Translations under genes and position numbers: made by a program
The notes under the pieces: generated by a model
The model's input: the letters and a program-made list of their open reading frames with translations, nothing else
Database searches by the model: none
What the model was told of the DNA's origin: nothing
NCBI GenBank assembly: GCA_046153875.1
Contig: JBJXFE010000043.1
Span: 25,327-89,326 of the forward strand
From: JBJXFE01 sp046153875
GTDB taxonomy: Bacteria > Planctomycetota > Phycisphaerae > Phycisphaerales > UBA1924
DNA: 64,000 nucleotides
Direction: 5' to 3'
Part shown: positions 9,919 through 17,538 of the stretch, in pieces
Layout of the letters: each line of letters starts with the position of its first letter
Numbering within the stretch: position 1 is the first letter of the stretch

Positions 9919-10674
9919 TCACGCGACCCAGCCGAGGAACCGCAGGACCGCCCGCGAGGCGTCGATCGTGCCCGCGCCCTCGGCGCGGTCGAAGGCGCGG
10001 GCCTCCGCGCGCGGCAGCCACCGGATGGCGTCGCAGTCCCAGTGACGCTCGCCCGCTCCGGCCCGCAGCGCGTCGAGCGGTGTTTCGGATCGGACCATGT
10101 ACACGATGTTGAAGCTCGAGGCGCGGTCGTCGCTGTAGAACGCGACGGGCGTCGCGGGCCCCACGTTCCCGCGGATCCCGGCTTCCTCGTGCATCTCGCG
10201 TTCGAGCTGCGTGAGCACGTGGGCGTGCGGCACGACGCCGCGTGGGGGCGCGTCGGGCGGCTCGAGGCCGCCCGCGGGCGTCAACTCCCACATCGCGCCA
10301 TAGGTCCGCACCTGCGGGCTGCGCCGCCCCAGCAGGACGTGCTCAGCGCCGCGCGCGTCGCGCGCGATGAGCACGGCGTTGACCGCGAGGAGCACGACGC
10401 CCGTGGCGACGCTGTCGCCGACCGAGAGGCGCTTGTACGAGTCGCGGCGGCACATCACCCGGGCCGCCTCGGGATCGAACGATGTGACGCTCAGGATCGG
10501 CCCGTCGAAGAGGCGCGGGTTCGCGGCGGATTGGCGGGCCCACACCGCGTCGGTCGCGCCGTCGCGTGCGGCATTGGGCGGCACGGCAGAGGAGTCGAGC
10601 TCGATCGTCGGCATCCGACCGGGCCGGATCGGCCAGATGGTGACGCCGGCGAATCCGTGCGGGAACGTGCTCAC
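9919..10674 (-). CDS. Nudix (NUDIX) hydrolase
   Basis: 251 residues with a recognisable Nudix box in the middle of the protein (GGLEPPD ... LEREMHEEAGI, fitting the REUXEEXGU core), so it should hydrolyse a nucleoside diphosphate linked to some other group with a divalent metal. The specific substrate cannot be told. The N-terminal ~75 residues are outside the core fold and may aid substrate choice. The start overlaps the stop of the upstream YbaB gene by four bases (ATGA), so the two are translationally coupled and probably co-transcribed with dnaX. Confidence 0.85.
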   Translation of the reverse strand: MSTFPHGFAGVTIWPIRPGRMPTIELDSSAVPPNAARDGATDAVWARQSAANPRLFDGPILSVTSFDPEAARVMCRRDSYKRLSVGDSVATGVVLLAVNAVLIARDARGAEHVLLGRRSPQVRTYGAMWELTPAGGLEPPDAPPRGVVPHAHVLTQLEREMHEEAGIRGNVGPATPVAFYSDDRASSFNIVYMVRSETPLDALRAGAGERHWDCDAIRWLPRAEARAFDRAEGAGTIDASRAVLRFLGWVA

Positions 10675-11051
10675 GAGAGCAGGCCCCCCAGGTCGGAGAG
10701 ATCGATCGGCAGGTCGTCCAGGCCCAGAGCCGAGGCCTCGCGGCGGAGCTCCGCCTGCATGTGGTCCTGTGCGAGGGCGAGCGCGGCGGTCGCGGCCTCG
10801 ACGATGAGCGATCCGCCGAGGGCGCGCGTGCGTTCGTCGTCGGCCATGCCCGCGAGCAGCGCGGGGGCGATCTCCACCGAGACGAGCCGGAACTTGCCGT
10901 CGGCCACGACGCGGACCGCGCCCGACCCGCTCTCGCCCGGTGCCCGCAGCGCCGTGGCTTTCGCCTTGAGCCGAACTCCGGCCTCGCGCAGGCGGTCCTT
11001 GTCCTTCATCAGCCCGGCGATAGCGGTCACGGCCCTGAGCTTGTCGAACAC
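10671..11051 (-). CDS. ybaB: YbaB/EbfC family nucleoid-associated protein
   Basis: 126 residues beginning at GTG with a strong Shine-Dalgarno (GGAGGG) eight bases upstream. The sequence starts MFDKLRAVTAIAGLMKDK and has the helix-strand-strand-strand-helix pattern and acidic Leu-rich end of YbaB/EbfC, a small dimeric DNA-binding nucleoid protein. Its place immediately downstream of dnaX is the classic bacterial arrangement; recR, usually the next gene, lies elsewhere in this window (25273-26013). The central segment is diverged (ADGKFRLVSVEIAP), so assignment rests on both sequence and context. Confidence 0.75.
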   Translation of the reverse strand: MFDKLRAVTAIAGLMKDKDRLREAGVRLKAKATALRAPGESGSGAVRVVADGKFRLVSVEIAPALLAGMADDERTRALGGSLIVEAATAALALAQDHMQAELRREASALGLDDLPIDLSDLGGLLS

Positions 11052-11132
11052 GCGCGGCCCTCCGATGGACGTTGATCGACCCGACCGGCGCCGGAGTTCA
11101 CCCGCAGGGATACCGAGTGCGGCAACGCCGGA

Positions 11133-11360
11133 TCATCGGTCCGGGGTGCGGTCGGCAAAGAGCTCGACGGCCTTGCGGACCAGCGGGTGATTCACGATGT
11201 CCTGGGAAGGCGGTGATGCCCGGCCCGGCGGGCTCGCCGGCCCGCGGGGGGCGCGCGAGGGCGGCTCGGCGATCGGCGCCGCCGGGGCGCCGATGGGCGG
11301 CGCGGCGCGACGGTCCGGGTCCGGCGGCGGGGCTCGCGGGGGCTCCGCCGCCGTCAGCGT
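11133..11360 (-). CDS. dnaX: Tau-specific extension of dnaX, read in the -1 frame
   Basis: If the ribosome slips back one base on the A7 run, translation continues for 75 codons to TGA at 11133-11135, giving a tau of about 460 residues. The extension is a Pro/Ala-rich linker followed by DIVNHPLVRKAVELFADRT, which resembles the short conserved helix (HPLV-x-x-x-x-x-LF) that I know from the C-terminal ends of many DnaX proteins. The frame closes 81 bases before ybaB and fills a gap that would otherwise be empty. An unrecognised one-base undercount in the A run would give the same open frame. Confidence 0.75.
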   Translation of the reverse strand, partial: TLTAAEPPRAPPPDPDRRAAPPIGAPAAPIAEPPSRAPRGPASPPGRASPPSQDIVNHPLVRKAVELFADRTPDR

Positions 11361-11380
11361 TTTTTTGCCGAGGGCCCTCC
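11322..11380 (-). promoter_or_regulatory. Programmed -1 ribosomal frameshift signal in dnaX
   Basis: Three elements stand in the order known from E. coli dnaX. A Shine-Dalgarno-like GGAGGG (11375-11380) lies eight bases before the slippery heptamer A AAA AAA (11360-11366, in the correct zero-frame phasing). Then, after a 6-nt spacer, a 9-bp all-GC stem CGGCGGCGG / CCGCCGCCG (arms 11345-11353 and 11322-11330) with a 14-nt loop. The zero-frame stop lies within the spacer. Confidence 0.75.
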
Positions 11381-12514
11381 GGTCCCCACGGCGGCCGGCC
11401 GCGCCGAGGACGCGGCGGCGGACCCGGTGACGAGGGCGGCCGCGTCGGCGAGTTTTTCAGTCTGGGCCAGGCGCACGATGAGGGCGTCGAACAGCGCGCG
11501 CGGCGCCGAACTGCCCTTGACCGCCCGGTGGACGCTCTCGCACAGCGCGATCATGTGGACCAGCCCTGCGGGGTCGAACCTCGCGGCCAACTCCGTGTCT
11601 TCCCTGCGGGCGGCCTCCGAGACGTCCACGAGGTCGGTCTTGGGCCCACACGCCGCGATCACCATGAGGTCGCGCAGCCGATCCAGGAGCGTGTCGAGGA
11701 GCTGCTCGATCGGGATGCCGCGCTTGAGCAGTTCGTCGGCCTGCTCGAGGGCGGAGCGAGCTTCGCCGTCGGCGGCCGCGGTGATGAGCGCGGAGACCAG
11801 GTCGCGGTCCGGCAGGCCCAGGAGCGACGAGAGCAGCTCCATCGTCATCTTCTTCTCGCCGCTGGCCATGAGCCGGTCGAGGAGCGACAGAGCGTCGCGC
11901 ATCGACCCCGCGCCGAGGCGTGCGACGGCGTGGAGCAGTTCGGGCTCGGCCTGCTGCTTCTCGCTCTGCACGACCTCGTTGAGGTGGGCGGCGATGGCGG
12001 CGGCGGGGATGGCGCGGAAGTCGAACCGCTGGCAGCGCGACCGGATGGTCTCCGGGACTTTGTGGGCCTCGGTGGTGCAGAGGATGAAGACGACGTGCTC
12101 TGGGGGCTCCTCCATGGTCTTGAGGAGGGCGTTGAAGGCCTCCCGCGTGAGCATGTGGACCTCGTCGATGACGTAGACCTTCTTCTTGCCGCGGAGCGGG
12201 GTGTAGATGGAGTTGGCGATGAGGTCGCGGGCCTCGTCCACGCCGCGGTTGCTGGCCGCGTCGATCTCGATGACGTCGCTGTCCTTGCCGGCCATGATGA
12301 GGGCGTCCACCTCGGACGAGCCGCCGGCCAGCTCGCGGGCGAAGAGCCGGGCGAGGGAGGTCTTGCCGACGCCGCGCGTCCCGGTGAAGAGGTAGGCGTG
12401 GGCGACGCGGTTCGTGGCGATCGCGTTGCGGAGCGTGCGGACGATCGGCTCCTGTCCCACGACCTCGTCGAAGGACTGGGAGCGGTAGCGTCGGGCGAGG
12501 GCGGTGTATGCCAT
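11354..12514 (-). CDS. dnaX: DNA polymerase III subunit gamma (zero-frame dnaX product)
   Basis: 386 residues; the clamp-loader ATPase of the replicative polymerase. Visible are Walker A (GTRGVGKTS), the DAASNRGVDEARDL segment, Walker B (VYVIDEVHML), sensor 1 (ILCTTEAHKVP) and the SRC arginine-finger motif (IRSRCQRFDF), then domain III. Two oddities. The zinc-binding Cys4 module normally between Walker A and the DVIEIDAASN motif is missing: the usual ECDAC is EVDAL and the preceding loop is deleted. The zero frame ends right after an A7 run with only one more residue (Arg), while the -1 frame continues for 75 codons. The start follows TACAAT by eight bases, implying a leaderless mRNA. Confidence 0.93.
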   Translation of the reverse strand: MAYTALARRYRSQSFDEVVGQEPIVRTLRNAIATNRVAHAYLFTGTRGVGKTSLARLFARELAGGSSEVDALIMAGKDSDVIEIDAASNRGVDEARDLIANSIYTPLRGKKKVYVIDEVHMLTREAFNALLKTMEEPPEHVVFILCTTEAHKVPETIRSRCQRFDFRAIPAAAIAAHLNEVVQSEKQQAEPELLHAVARLGAGSMRDALSLLDRLMASGEKKMTMELLSSLLGLPDRDLVSALITAAADGEARSALEQADELLKRGIPIEQLLDTLLDRLRDLMVIAACGPKTDLVDVSEAARREDTELAARFDPAGLVHMIALCESVHRAVKGSSAPRALFDALIVRLAQTEKLADAAALVTGSAAASSARPAAVGTGGPSAKKR

Positions 12515-12522
12515 GCGGGGGC

Positions 12523-12528
12523 ATTGTA
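12523..12528 (-). promoter_or_regulatory. -10 element of dnaX (leaderless)
   Basis: TACAAT ends eight bases before the ATG; no convincing -35 hexamer is seen. Confidence 0.55.
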
Positions 12529-12776
12529 CGGGCGGGGGCGGAGCGGCACGAACCGCCCGACCGGGTCGGAGCGCTCCGGGGTCGCGGTCCGTTGTTGCGG
12601 CGTGAATCTCGCGTCGGTCGGCGGCCAGGACACCGGGGGCACCGGATGACGGCCGCTTAGGGCTGCTGCGGTCAAGCTCTGACCCGGTTCACGGGCCACC
12701 CGTGCACCGGGCCCGGCCGCCGACCGACGCGAGCGGGTCAATGGTACCCCGTGGACCCGGATCGGAGCGGGCTCCG

Positions 12777-12782
12777 TACACT
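12777..12782 (+). promoter_or_regulatory. -10 element of the PIN/TRAM gene (leaderless)
   Basis: TACACT ends six bases before a GTG at 12789, which is why that codon is preferred as start. Confidence 0.5.
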
Positions 12783-12788
12783 CTGGGC

Positions 12789-14156
12789 GTGGAGAACACC
12801 ACGCCCGAGGCCGAACCCGCTCCGCCCGCTCTTGCACCGTCGGCGCACCCTGAGCTGCACCCGATCGAGGCGGCGGCCCGGCAGCGTGCGATCCTGCTGC
12901 GGATCGTGCGGGCGGGTTTTTTCGTGCTGATCGTCACGGTGGCGATTCTCTATAGCGCGCAGACGACGCACGAGACGCAGATCACGTGGTGGGTTCCCGT
13001 GGCGATCGCGGCGGTCTTCGTGGTGGTCGCGCTGCTGGTCGATCTTTCGACGCCCAACAAGAAGATCTCGACGATTTCCGGGGTCTTCCTTGGCGTGCTG
13101 GGCGGGATGCTCGCGACGCTGGCGCTGGGCGTGGTGATGGACCTGCTGCTGCAGGTCTGGATGGATCCCGCGTCGTACCTGGTGCTGGCGAAGTTCTTCC
13201 TGCTGCTCAAGGTCCTGGTCGGCATCACGCTGTGCTACCTGGGCATCACCACGGTGCTCCAGACTCAGGACGACTTCCGGCTGGTGATCCCGTATGTGGA
13301 GTTTGCCAAGCAGATCCGCGGGCCCAAGCCGCTGGTGCTGGATACATCGGCGCTGATCGACGCGCGGATCGCGGACCTGTGCCAGACCGGGATGATCCAG
13401 ACGCCGGTGCTGGTGCCGCGGTTCGTGGTGGGCGAGCTCCAACTGCTCGCGGACTCGCACGAGCGGATGAAGCGGGCGAAGGGGCGGCGCGGGCTGGACG
13501 TGATCGCGCGCCTCCAACGCCTGCCCGCCCTGGACTTGTCGCTGGACGAGACGCTGGTGCCGGGCAAAGCCGTGGACCAGATGCTCATCGAGCTGGCCCG
13601 GCGGCTGCCCGGGACGATCGTGACGACGGACACGGGGCTGGGGCGCGTGGCGACGATCCAGGGCGTGTCGATCCTGAACCTGAACGACGTGGCGAACGCG
13701 CTGCGGCCCGCGCTCATCCCGGGCGAGTCGCTCTCGATCCGGCTCCTCAAGCCGGGCGAGCAGCCGGGGCAGGGTGTGGGGTACCTCGACGACGGGACGA
13801 TGGTGGTCGCGGAGGACGGCGGCCCGCGCGTGGGGCAGCAGGTGACGCTGGTCGTCACGTCGTCGCTGCAGACGTCGGCGGGCCGACTGATCTTCGGGCG
13901 TCTGGGCGGCGACTCGGCCCTCACGGGCGACGGTTCACGCCCGGACCCGACGAGGAATCCGCAGGTGCGCACCGACGCTCCGAGGTCCGAGCCGGATTCC
14001 GAGCGTCCGCACGGGAGCGGTGTGGCGGCAGCGCCGGCGCCCTTCGTCGTGCCCGCGGCATCGCCCCCGGCGTCCCCCGACGATCCCGAGCGTCGCGGCC
14101 CGTTCCCGCCGCAGCCGCCGCGGCGTCCGAACCCGGCCCGCAACCCGCGGCGGTAG
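12789..14156 (+). CDS. Membrane-bound PIN/TRAM domain protein (YacL-like)
   Basis: About 455 residues from GTG 12789. Four hydrophobic helices lie in the first ~165 residues (cores FFVLIVTVAILYS, VAIAAVFVVVALLV, GVLGGMLATLALGVVM, LLLKVLVGITLCYLGI). They are followed by a PIN nuclease domain with acidic metal ligands (VLDTSALIDARI near the start, TTDTGLGRVA near the end) and a TRAM-like beta barrel (PGQGVGYLDDGTMVV). A ~90-residue Pro/Arg-rich disordered tail follows. The order is that of the PilT-N/YacL family found in Firmicutes, cyanobacteria and planctomycetes; it is a presumed RNase facing the cytosol. It is convergent with the methyltransferase, with only nine bases between the stops. 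Confidence 0.85.
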   Translation: MENTTPEAEPAPPALAPSAHPELHPIEAAARQRAILLRIVRAGFFVLIVTVAILYSAQTTHETQITWWVPVAIAAVFVVVALLVDLSTPNKKISTISGVFLGVLGGMLATLALGVVMDLLLQVWMDPASYLVLAKFFLLLKVLVGITLCYLGITTVLQTQDDFRLVIPYVEFAKQIRGPKPLVLDTSALIDARIADLCQTGMIQTPVLVPRFVVGELQLLADSHERMKRAKGRRGLDVIARLQRLPALDLSLDETLVPGKAVDQMLIELARRLPGTIVTTDTGLGRVATIQGVSILNLNDVANALRPALIPGESLSIRLLKPGEQPGQGVGYLDDGTMVVAEDGGPRVGQQVTLVVTSSLQTSAGRLIFGRLGGDSALTGDGSRPDPTRNPQVRTDAPRSEPDSERPHGSGVAAAPAPFVVPAASPPASPDDPERRGPFPPQPPRRPNPARNPRR

Positions 14157-14165
14157 TCGTTGCGT

Positions 14166-15176
14166 TCACGCCGAGGGTGACGCGGGCGGCGCCTCCGCGG
14201 TCCCCGTGCGGCGCGCCACGATCCTGAGCGAGTCGTACTTGCGCTGCTTCGTCGCCAGCGCGGTGAGCGCCAGCAGCGCCGTGCACCACGCCGCCTCGCT
14301 CCGGGCGAGCGTCGAGCGGACGCCCAGACGCTCGCGGTTGCTCCGCTCGTCGGCGAGCCATTCGGCGGAGAACTGGCGCGCGTAGCTGTGGAAGAGCGTC
14401 CGCTCGACGGCGAACCCCGCGCGTTCGAGCGCGAGGCGGAGGCTGCGCGGCGTGAAGAAGTTCAGGTGCCGCGGCACGTCGAGCCAGCGCCACGCCGCGC
14501 CGGCCAGCGTCAGCCCGCCGGCGCTGTTGTTGGGCACCTCGACGATCAGCACGCCGCCGTCGTGGAGGATGCCGCGCGCGGAGCCGAGCGCCTCGAGCGG
14601 CCTGAGGCAGTGCTCCAGCGAGTGCATCATGAGCGCGGTGTCGAAGCGTTGCCGCGCCACGCCGTCCGGGAGGTGCTCGGCGGTGCCGGGGTGGACCTCG
14701 ATGCCGCGCGAGCGCGCGACGGCCACGGCCTGCGGGTCTGGCTCCACGCCGACGACGCGGTGGCCTCTCGCCGCCAGCTCGGCGAGCTGGTCGGCCTTGC
14801 CGCAGCCCAGGTCGACGACGGAAAGCTGGCGATCATCGCGGATGGGCAGGGCCCACACGCCGCGATCCAGGTGCCACGCGGCGTGACGCAGGGCCCGCAC
14901 CAGCACGCCCGCCTTGCCGCCGCTGGCCGCGTGGCTTACTGGACCGAGGCCGTGGGTGTAGTAGCCGTCGATCTGGTACGCCTCGGCGCACTCCTGCTCG
15001 GTGAGCCGGGGCCAGACTTGGCCGTACGCACATGGGCGGCACCACCAGAGCCGGTAGCTCCGTTCGACCCTGGGGCGGTTCACGTCGCGCGCGATGTCCA
15101 GCCACGGGTCGGCCGGGTGTCCGCACAGTTCGCAGGGAGGTCGTTCCACGGGGGCTCTTTCCTGTCGCGGTGGCAC
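14166..15176 (-). CDS. Class I SAM-dependent methyltransferase with N-terminal zinc-binding motif
   Basis: 336 residues from a GTG at 15176, chosen because TATGCT lies eight bases upstream; an upstream extension would have to run through that promoter. The first ~50 residues hold two Cys pairs (CELCG and WWCRPCAYG), a zinc knuckle common in sugar or glycolipid methyltransferases. The SAM-binding motif I is VVDLGCGKADQL, motif II GVEPDP, and a Methyltransf_23-type MHSLEHCLRP segment follows. The C-terminal part (DVPRHLNFFTPRSLRLAL) is typical of methyltransferases acting on sugars or surface polymers. The acceptor is unknown. Confidence 0.85.
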   Translation of the reverse strand: MPPRQERAPVERPPCELCGHPADPWLDIARDVNRPRVERSYRLWWCRPCAYGQVWPRLTEQECAEAYQIDGYYTHGLGPVSHAASGGKAGVLVRALRHAAWHLDRGVWALPIRDDRQLSVVDLGCGKADQLAELAARGHRVVGVEPDPQAVAVARSRGIEVHPGTAEHLPDGVARQRFDTALMMHSLEHCLRPLEALGSARGILHDGGVLIVEVPNNSAGGLTLAGAAWRWLDVPRHLNFFTPRSLRLALERAGFAVERTLFHSYARQFSAEWLADERSNRERLGVRSTLARSEAAWCTALLALTALATKQRKYDSLRIVARRTGTAEAPPASPSA

Positions 15177-15184
15177 GGCGGCGG

Positions 15185-15190
15185 AGCATA
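15185..15190 (-). promoter_or_regulatory. -10 element of the methyltransferase gene (leaderless)
   Basis: TATGCT is eight bases before GTG 15176. Confidence 0.5.
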
Positions 15191-15233
15191 CCGACCCATG
15201 AGAGCCCGGCACGGAGCCCGCACGACCGGGCGC

Positions 15234-15262
15234 TTCCCTGAAAGACGGCCGAGCGCTAGGCT
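15234..15262 (+). promoter_or_regulatory. Candidate promoter of rpsA
   Basis: TTCCCT and TAGGCT are 17 nt apart, giving a leader of roughly 160 nt before the S1 start. S1 autoregulates through its leader in other bacteria; nothing specific can be seen here. Confidence 0.4.
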
Positions 15263-15427
15263 TATCCCCGGTCGAAAGGCCGGCCGAGTGCCCTTCCGGA
15301 TTGTGATCCCGCGGTGGGCGGGGTCGAAGAGTTCTTGGCGAAACCCCTAGCCGCCCCATGGGGGCCGGCCCGGGCCCCGCGTCGGTCAAACCGTCGCGGC
15401 CGGGTCGAGAGAGGTATTCAGAACCAC

Positions 15428-17239
15428 ATGATCGACGAAACGCTGTTGGCGTCCCTCGGGACGACGGATGCAGAAGCCGACGCCCTCATCAAGGAGGCCT
15501 TCGGCCGCACCGGCGCCCAGGACGGCATGGAGTCATTTCTGGTTGACCAGGTCAAGGACCTGGCCCCCGGGAAGCTCATCAAGGGCAAGATCGTCGGGGT
15601 CTCCGGCGACGACTTCGTGGTGGAGATCGGGCTCAAGAGCGAGGGGCTCGTCCCGCGCGAGGAGTTCGACGCCGCCGAGATGCCCAAGGTCGGCGACACC
15701 GTGGACCTGCTCCTGGAGAACCTCGAGGGCGAGGGCGGGCTGGTCGAGGTGAGCAAGCGGAAGGCCGACCGCATGCTCAACTGGCAGCGGATCATCGACA
15801 CCCACAAGGAAAACGACACCGTCGAGGGGACGGTGATGCGCAAGATCAAGGGCGGCCTGCTGGTGGACATCGGCGTGCCGGTGTTCCTGCCCGCGTCGCA
15901 GGTGGACGTGCGGCGCCCGGGCGAGATCGGGGACTACATCGGGCGGCGGGTCCGCGCGGTGATCCTGAAGATCGACCAGGAGCGGCGGAACATCGTCATC
16001 AGCCGTCGCAAGCTGATCGAGGAGGAGCGCGACGCGGCCAAGCGCCGCATCCTCGACACCCTCAAGGAGGGTGAGATGGTCACGGGCACGGTGAAGAACA
16101 TCGCCGACTTCGGCGCGTTCATCGACCTGGGCGGGATCGACGGGCTCCTGCACATCACGGATATGTCGTGGAGCCGGATCAACCACCCGAGCGACCTGGT
16201 GAAGATCGACCAGAAGGTCGAGGTGAAGGTCCTGAACATCGACCGGGAGAAGGAGAAGATCGCGCTGGGGCTCAAGCAGAAGGAAGCGAGCCCCTGGGAG
16301 CAGATCGAGAAGAAGTACCCGGTCGGGTGCCGCGTCAAGGGCTCGGTGGTCAACATCATGTCCTACGGCGCGTTCGTGCGGCTCGAGGACGGGATCGAGG
16401 GCCTGGTCCACGTCAGCGAGATGTCGTGGACGCGGCGCGTGAACCACCCCAGCGAGGTTGTCACGCCCAACCAGGAGGTCGACGTCGTCGTCCTCGAGAT
16501 CGACAAGAACAAGCAGGAAATCAGCCTCGGCATGAAGCAGACCGAGGTCAACCCCTGGGAGCTGGTGGCCGAGAAGTACCCTCCGGGCACGATGATCGAG
16601 GGCACGGTGCGGAACCTGGCCAACTACGGGGCGTTCGTGGAGATCGAGCCCGGGATCGACGGGCTGCTGCACATCTCCGACGTGTCGTGGACGAAGAAGG
16701 TCACGCACCCCATCGAGGTGCTCAAGAAGGGCGACCAGGTCCGGTGCGTGGTGCTGGAGGTCGATCAGGCCAAGCAGCGCGTCAGCCTCGGCATGAAGCA
16801 GCTCACCGAGGACCCGTGGATCCACGCCATCCCGGAGCACTACAAGCCGGGCATGGTCGTCCGCGGAGCGGTCACGAAGATCACGAACTTCGGCGTGTTC
16901 GTCGAGCTCGAGGCCGACCTCGAGGGCCTGCTGCACATCTCCGAGCTGGCCGACCACAAGGTCGAGAACCCGCAGGACGTGGTCAAGACCGGCGACGAGG
17001 TGGACGTGAAGATCCTCCGCGTGGACACCCAGGAGCGGAAGATTGGCCTGTCGCTCAAGCGGGCCCAGTGGGGCGACGCGACGGGCGGCGGCGGACCGCC
17101 CGGCGCCGCCGGCGGTGCGGATCGCCCGCGCAAGGCGTCCTCCGGCCCGAGCCCGACCCGCGGCGGCATGGACACCCACGACGCCATGGGCAGCGACAAG
17201 ATCAGGATGAAGACGGACGCGAAGACTGACGAGGAGTGA
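15428..17239 (+). CDS. rpsA: 30S ribosomal protein S1 (six S1 domains)
   Basis: 603 residues from ATG 15428, with GAGAGG upstream. Six consecutive S1 RNA-binding domains begin near KGKIVGVSGDDFVVEIG, EGTVMRKIKGGLLVDIG, TGTVKNIADFGAFIDLG, KGSVVNIMSYGAFVRLE, EGTVRNLANYGAFVEIE and RGAVTKITNFGVFVELE. Domains 1-2 are the diverged ribosome-docking pair and 3-6 the canonical RNA binders, the arrangement of full-length bacterial S1. It recruits mRNA to the 30S subunit and unfolds structured leaders. The C-terminal ~60 residues are a low-complexity Gly/Pro/Lys tail. A strong terminator follows, so it is probably monocistronic. Confidence 0.95.
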   Translation: MIDETLLASLGTTDAEADALIKEAFGRTGAQDGMESFLVDQVKDLAPGKLIKGKIVGVSGDDFVVEIGLKSEGLVPREEFDAAEMPKVGDTVDLLLENLEGEGGLVEVSKRKADRMLNWQRIIDTHKENDTVEGTVMRKIKGGLLVDIGVPVFLPASQVDVRRPGEIGDYIGRRVRAVILKIDQERRNIVISRRKLIEEERDAAKRRILDTLKEGEMVTGTVKNIADFGAFIDLGGIDGLLHITDMSWSRINHPSDLVKIDQKVEVKVLNIDREKEKIALGLKQKEASPWEQIEKKYPVGCRVKGSVVNIMSYGAFVRLEDGIEGLVHVSEMSWTRRVNHPSEVVTPNQEVDVVVLEIDKNKQEISLGMKQTEVNPWELVAEKYPPGTMIEGTVRNLANYGAFVEIEPGIDGLLHISDVSWTKKVTHPIEVLKKGDQVRCVVLEVDQAKQRVSLGMKQLTEDPWIHAIPEHYKPGMVVRGAVTKITNFGVFVELEADLEGLLHISELADHKVENPQDVVKTGDEVDVKILRVDTQERKIGLSLKRAQWGDATGGGGPPGAAGGADRPRKASSGPSPTRGGMDTHDAMGSDKIRMKTDAKTDEE

Positions 17240-17297
17240 CGCGGGGCGCGCTCATTCCCCCGGGGATCACCGACCGCTGACGATCCAGCGCAGCATG

Positions 17298-17327
17298 AAG
17301 CCCGGGGGGCTCGAACCCCGGGCTTTT
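17298..17327 (+). terminator. Rho-independent terminator of rpsA
   Basis: A perfect 10-bp stem AAGCCCGGGG / CCCCGGGCTT with an 8-nt loop is followed by TTTT. Confidence 0.9.
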
Positions 17328-17378
17328 CATTTTGGTCTTGCCCGACGAGCCGGAACCGCGACAATCCCCCCGTCTTGC

Positions 17379-17459
17379 CTAGCAGAGCGCGATGAAGCTC
17401 AGCAGGGCGAGGATGGCGATCCGTTGCTGGCTGGCCGTGAGTGAGAGTACTGTGCGCAT
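17379..17459 (-). CDS. Possible 26-residue hydrophobic peptide
   Basis: A minus-strand frame codes for MRTVLSLTASQQRIAILALL followed by SFIALC. It starts at ATG 17459 with a strong Shine-Dalgarno (AGAGGGAG) four bases upstream and ends at TAG. The second half would form a short membrane helix. It looks like a small membrane peptide, but it could be fortuitous; no homology can be claimed. Confidence 0.35.
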   Translation of the reverse strand: MRTVLSLTASQQRIAILALLSFIALC

Positions 17460-17538
17460 GACTCCCTCTTTCAATCTTGAGTTGTCGAACCCGCCGCTCA
17501 CCGGTACAGGTCAACAAGCGCCGTGCCGGAACGGGGAA

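Noticed and set aside
17298..17327. GGCTCGAACCCCGGG, resembling a tRNA T-arm
   Set aside because: It is the loop and right arm of the rpsA terminator with a T run.
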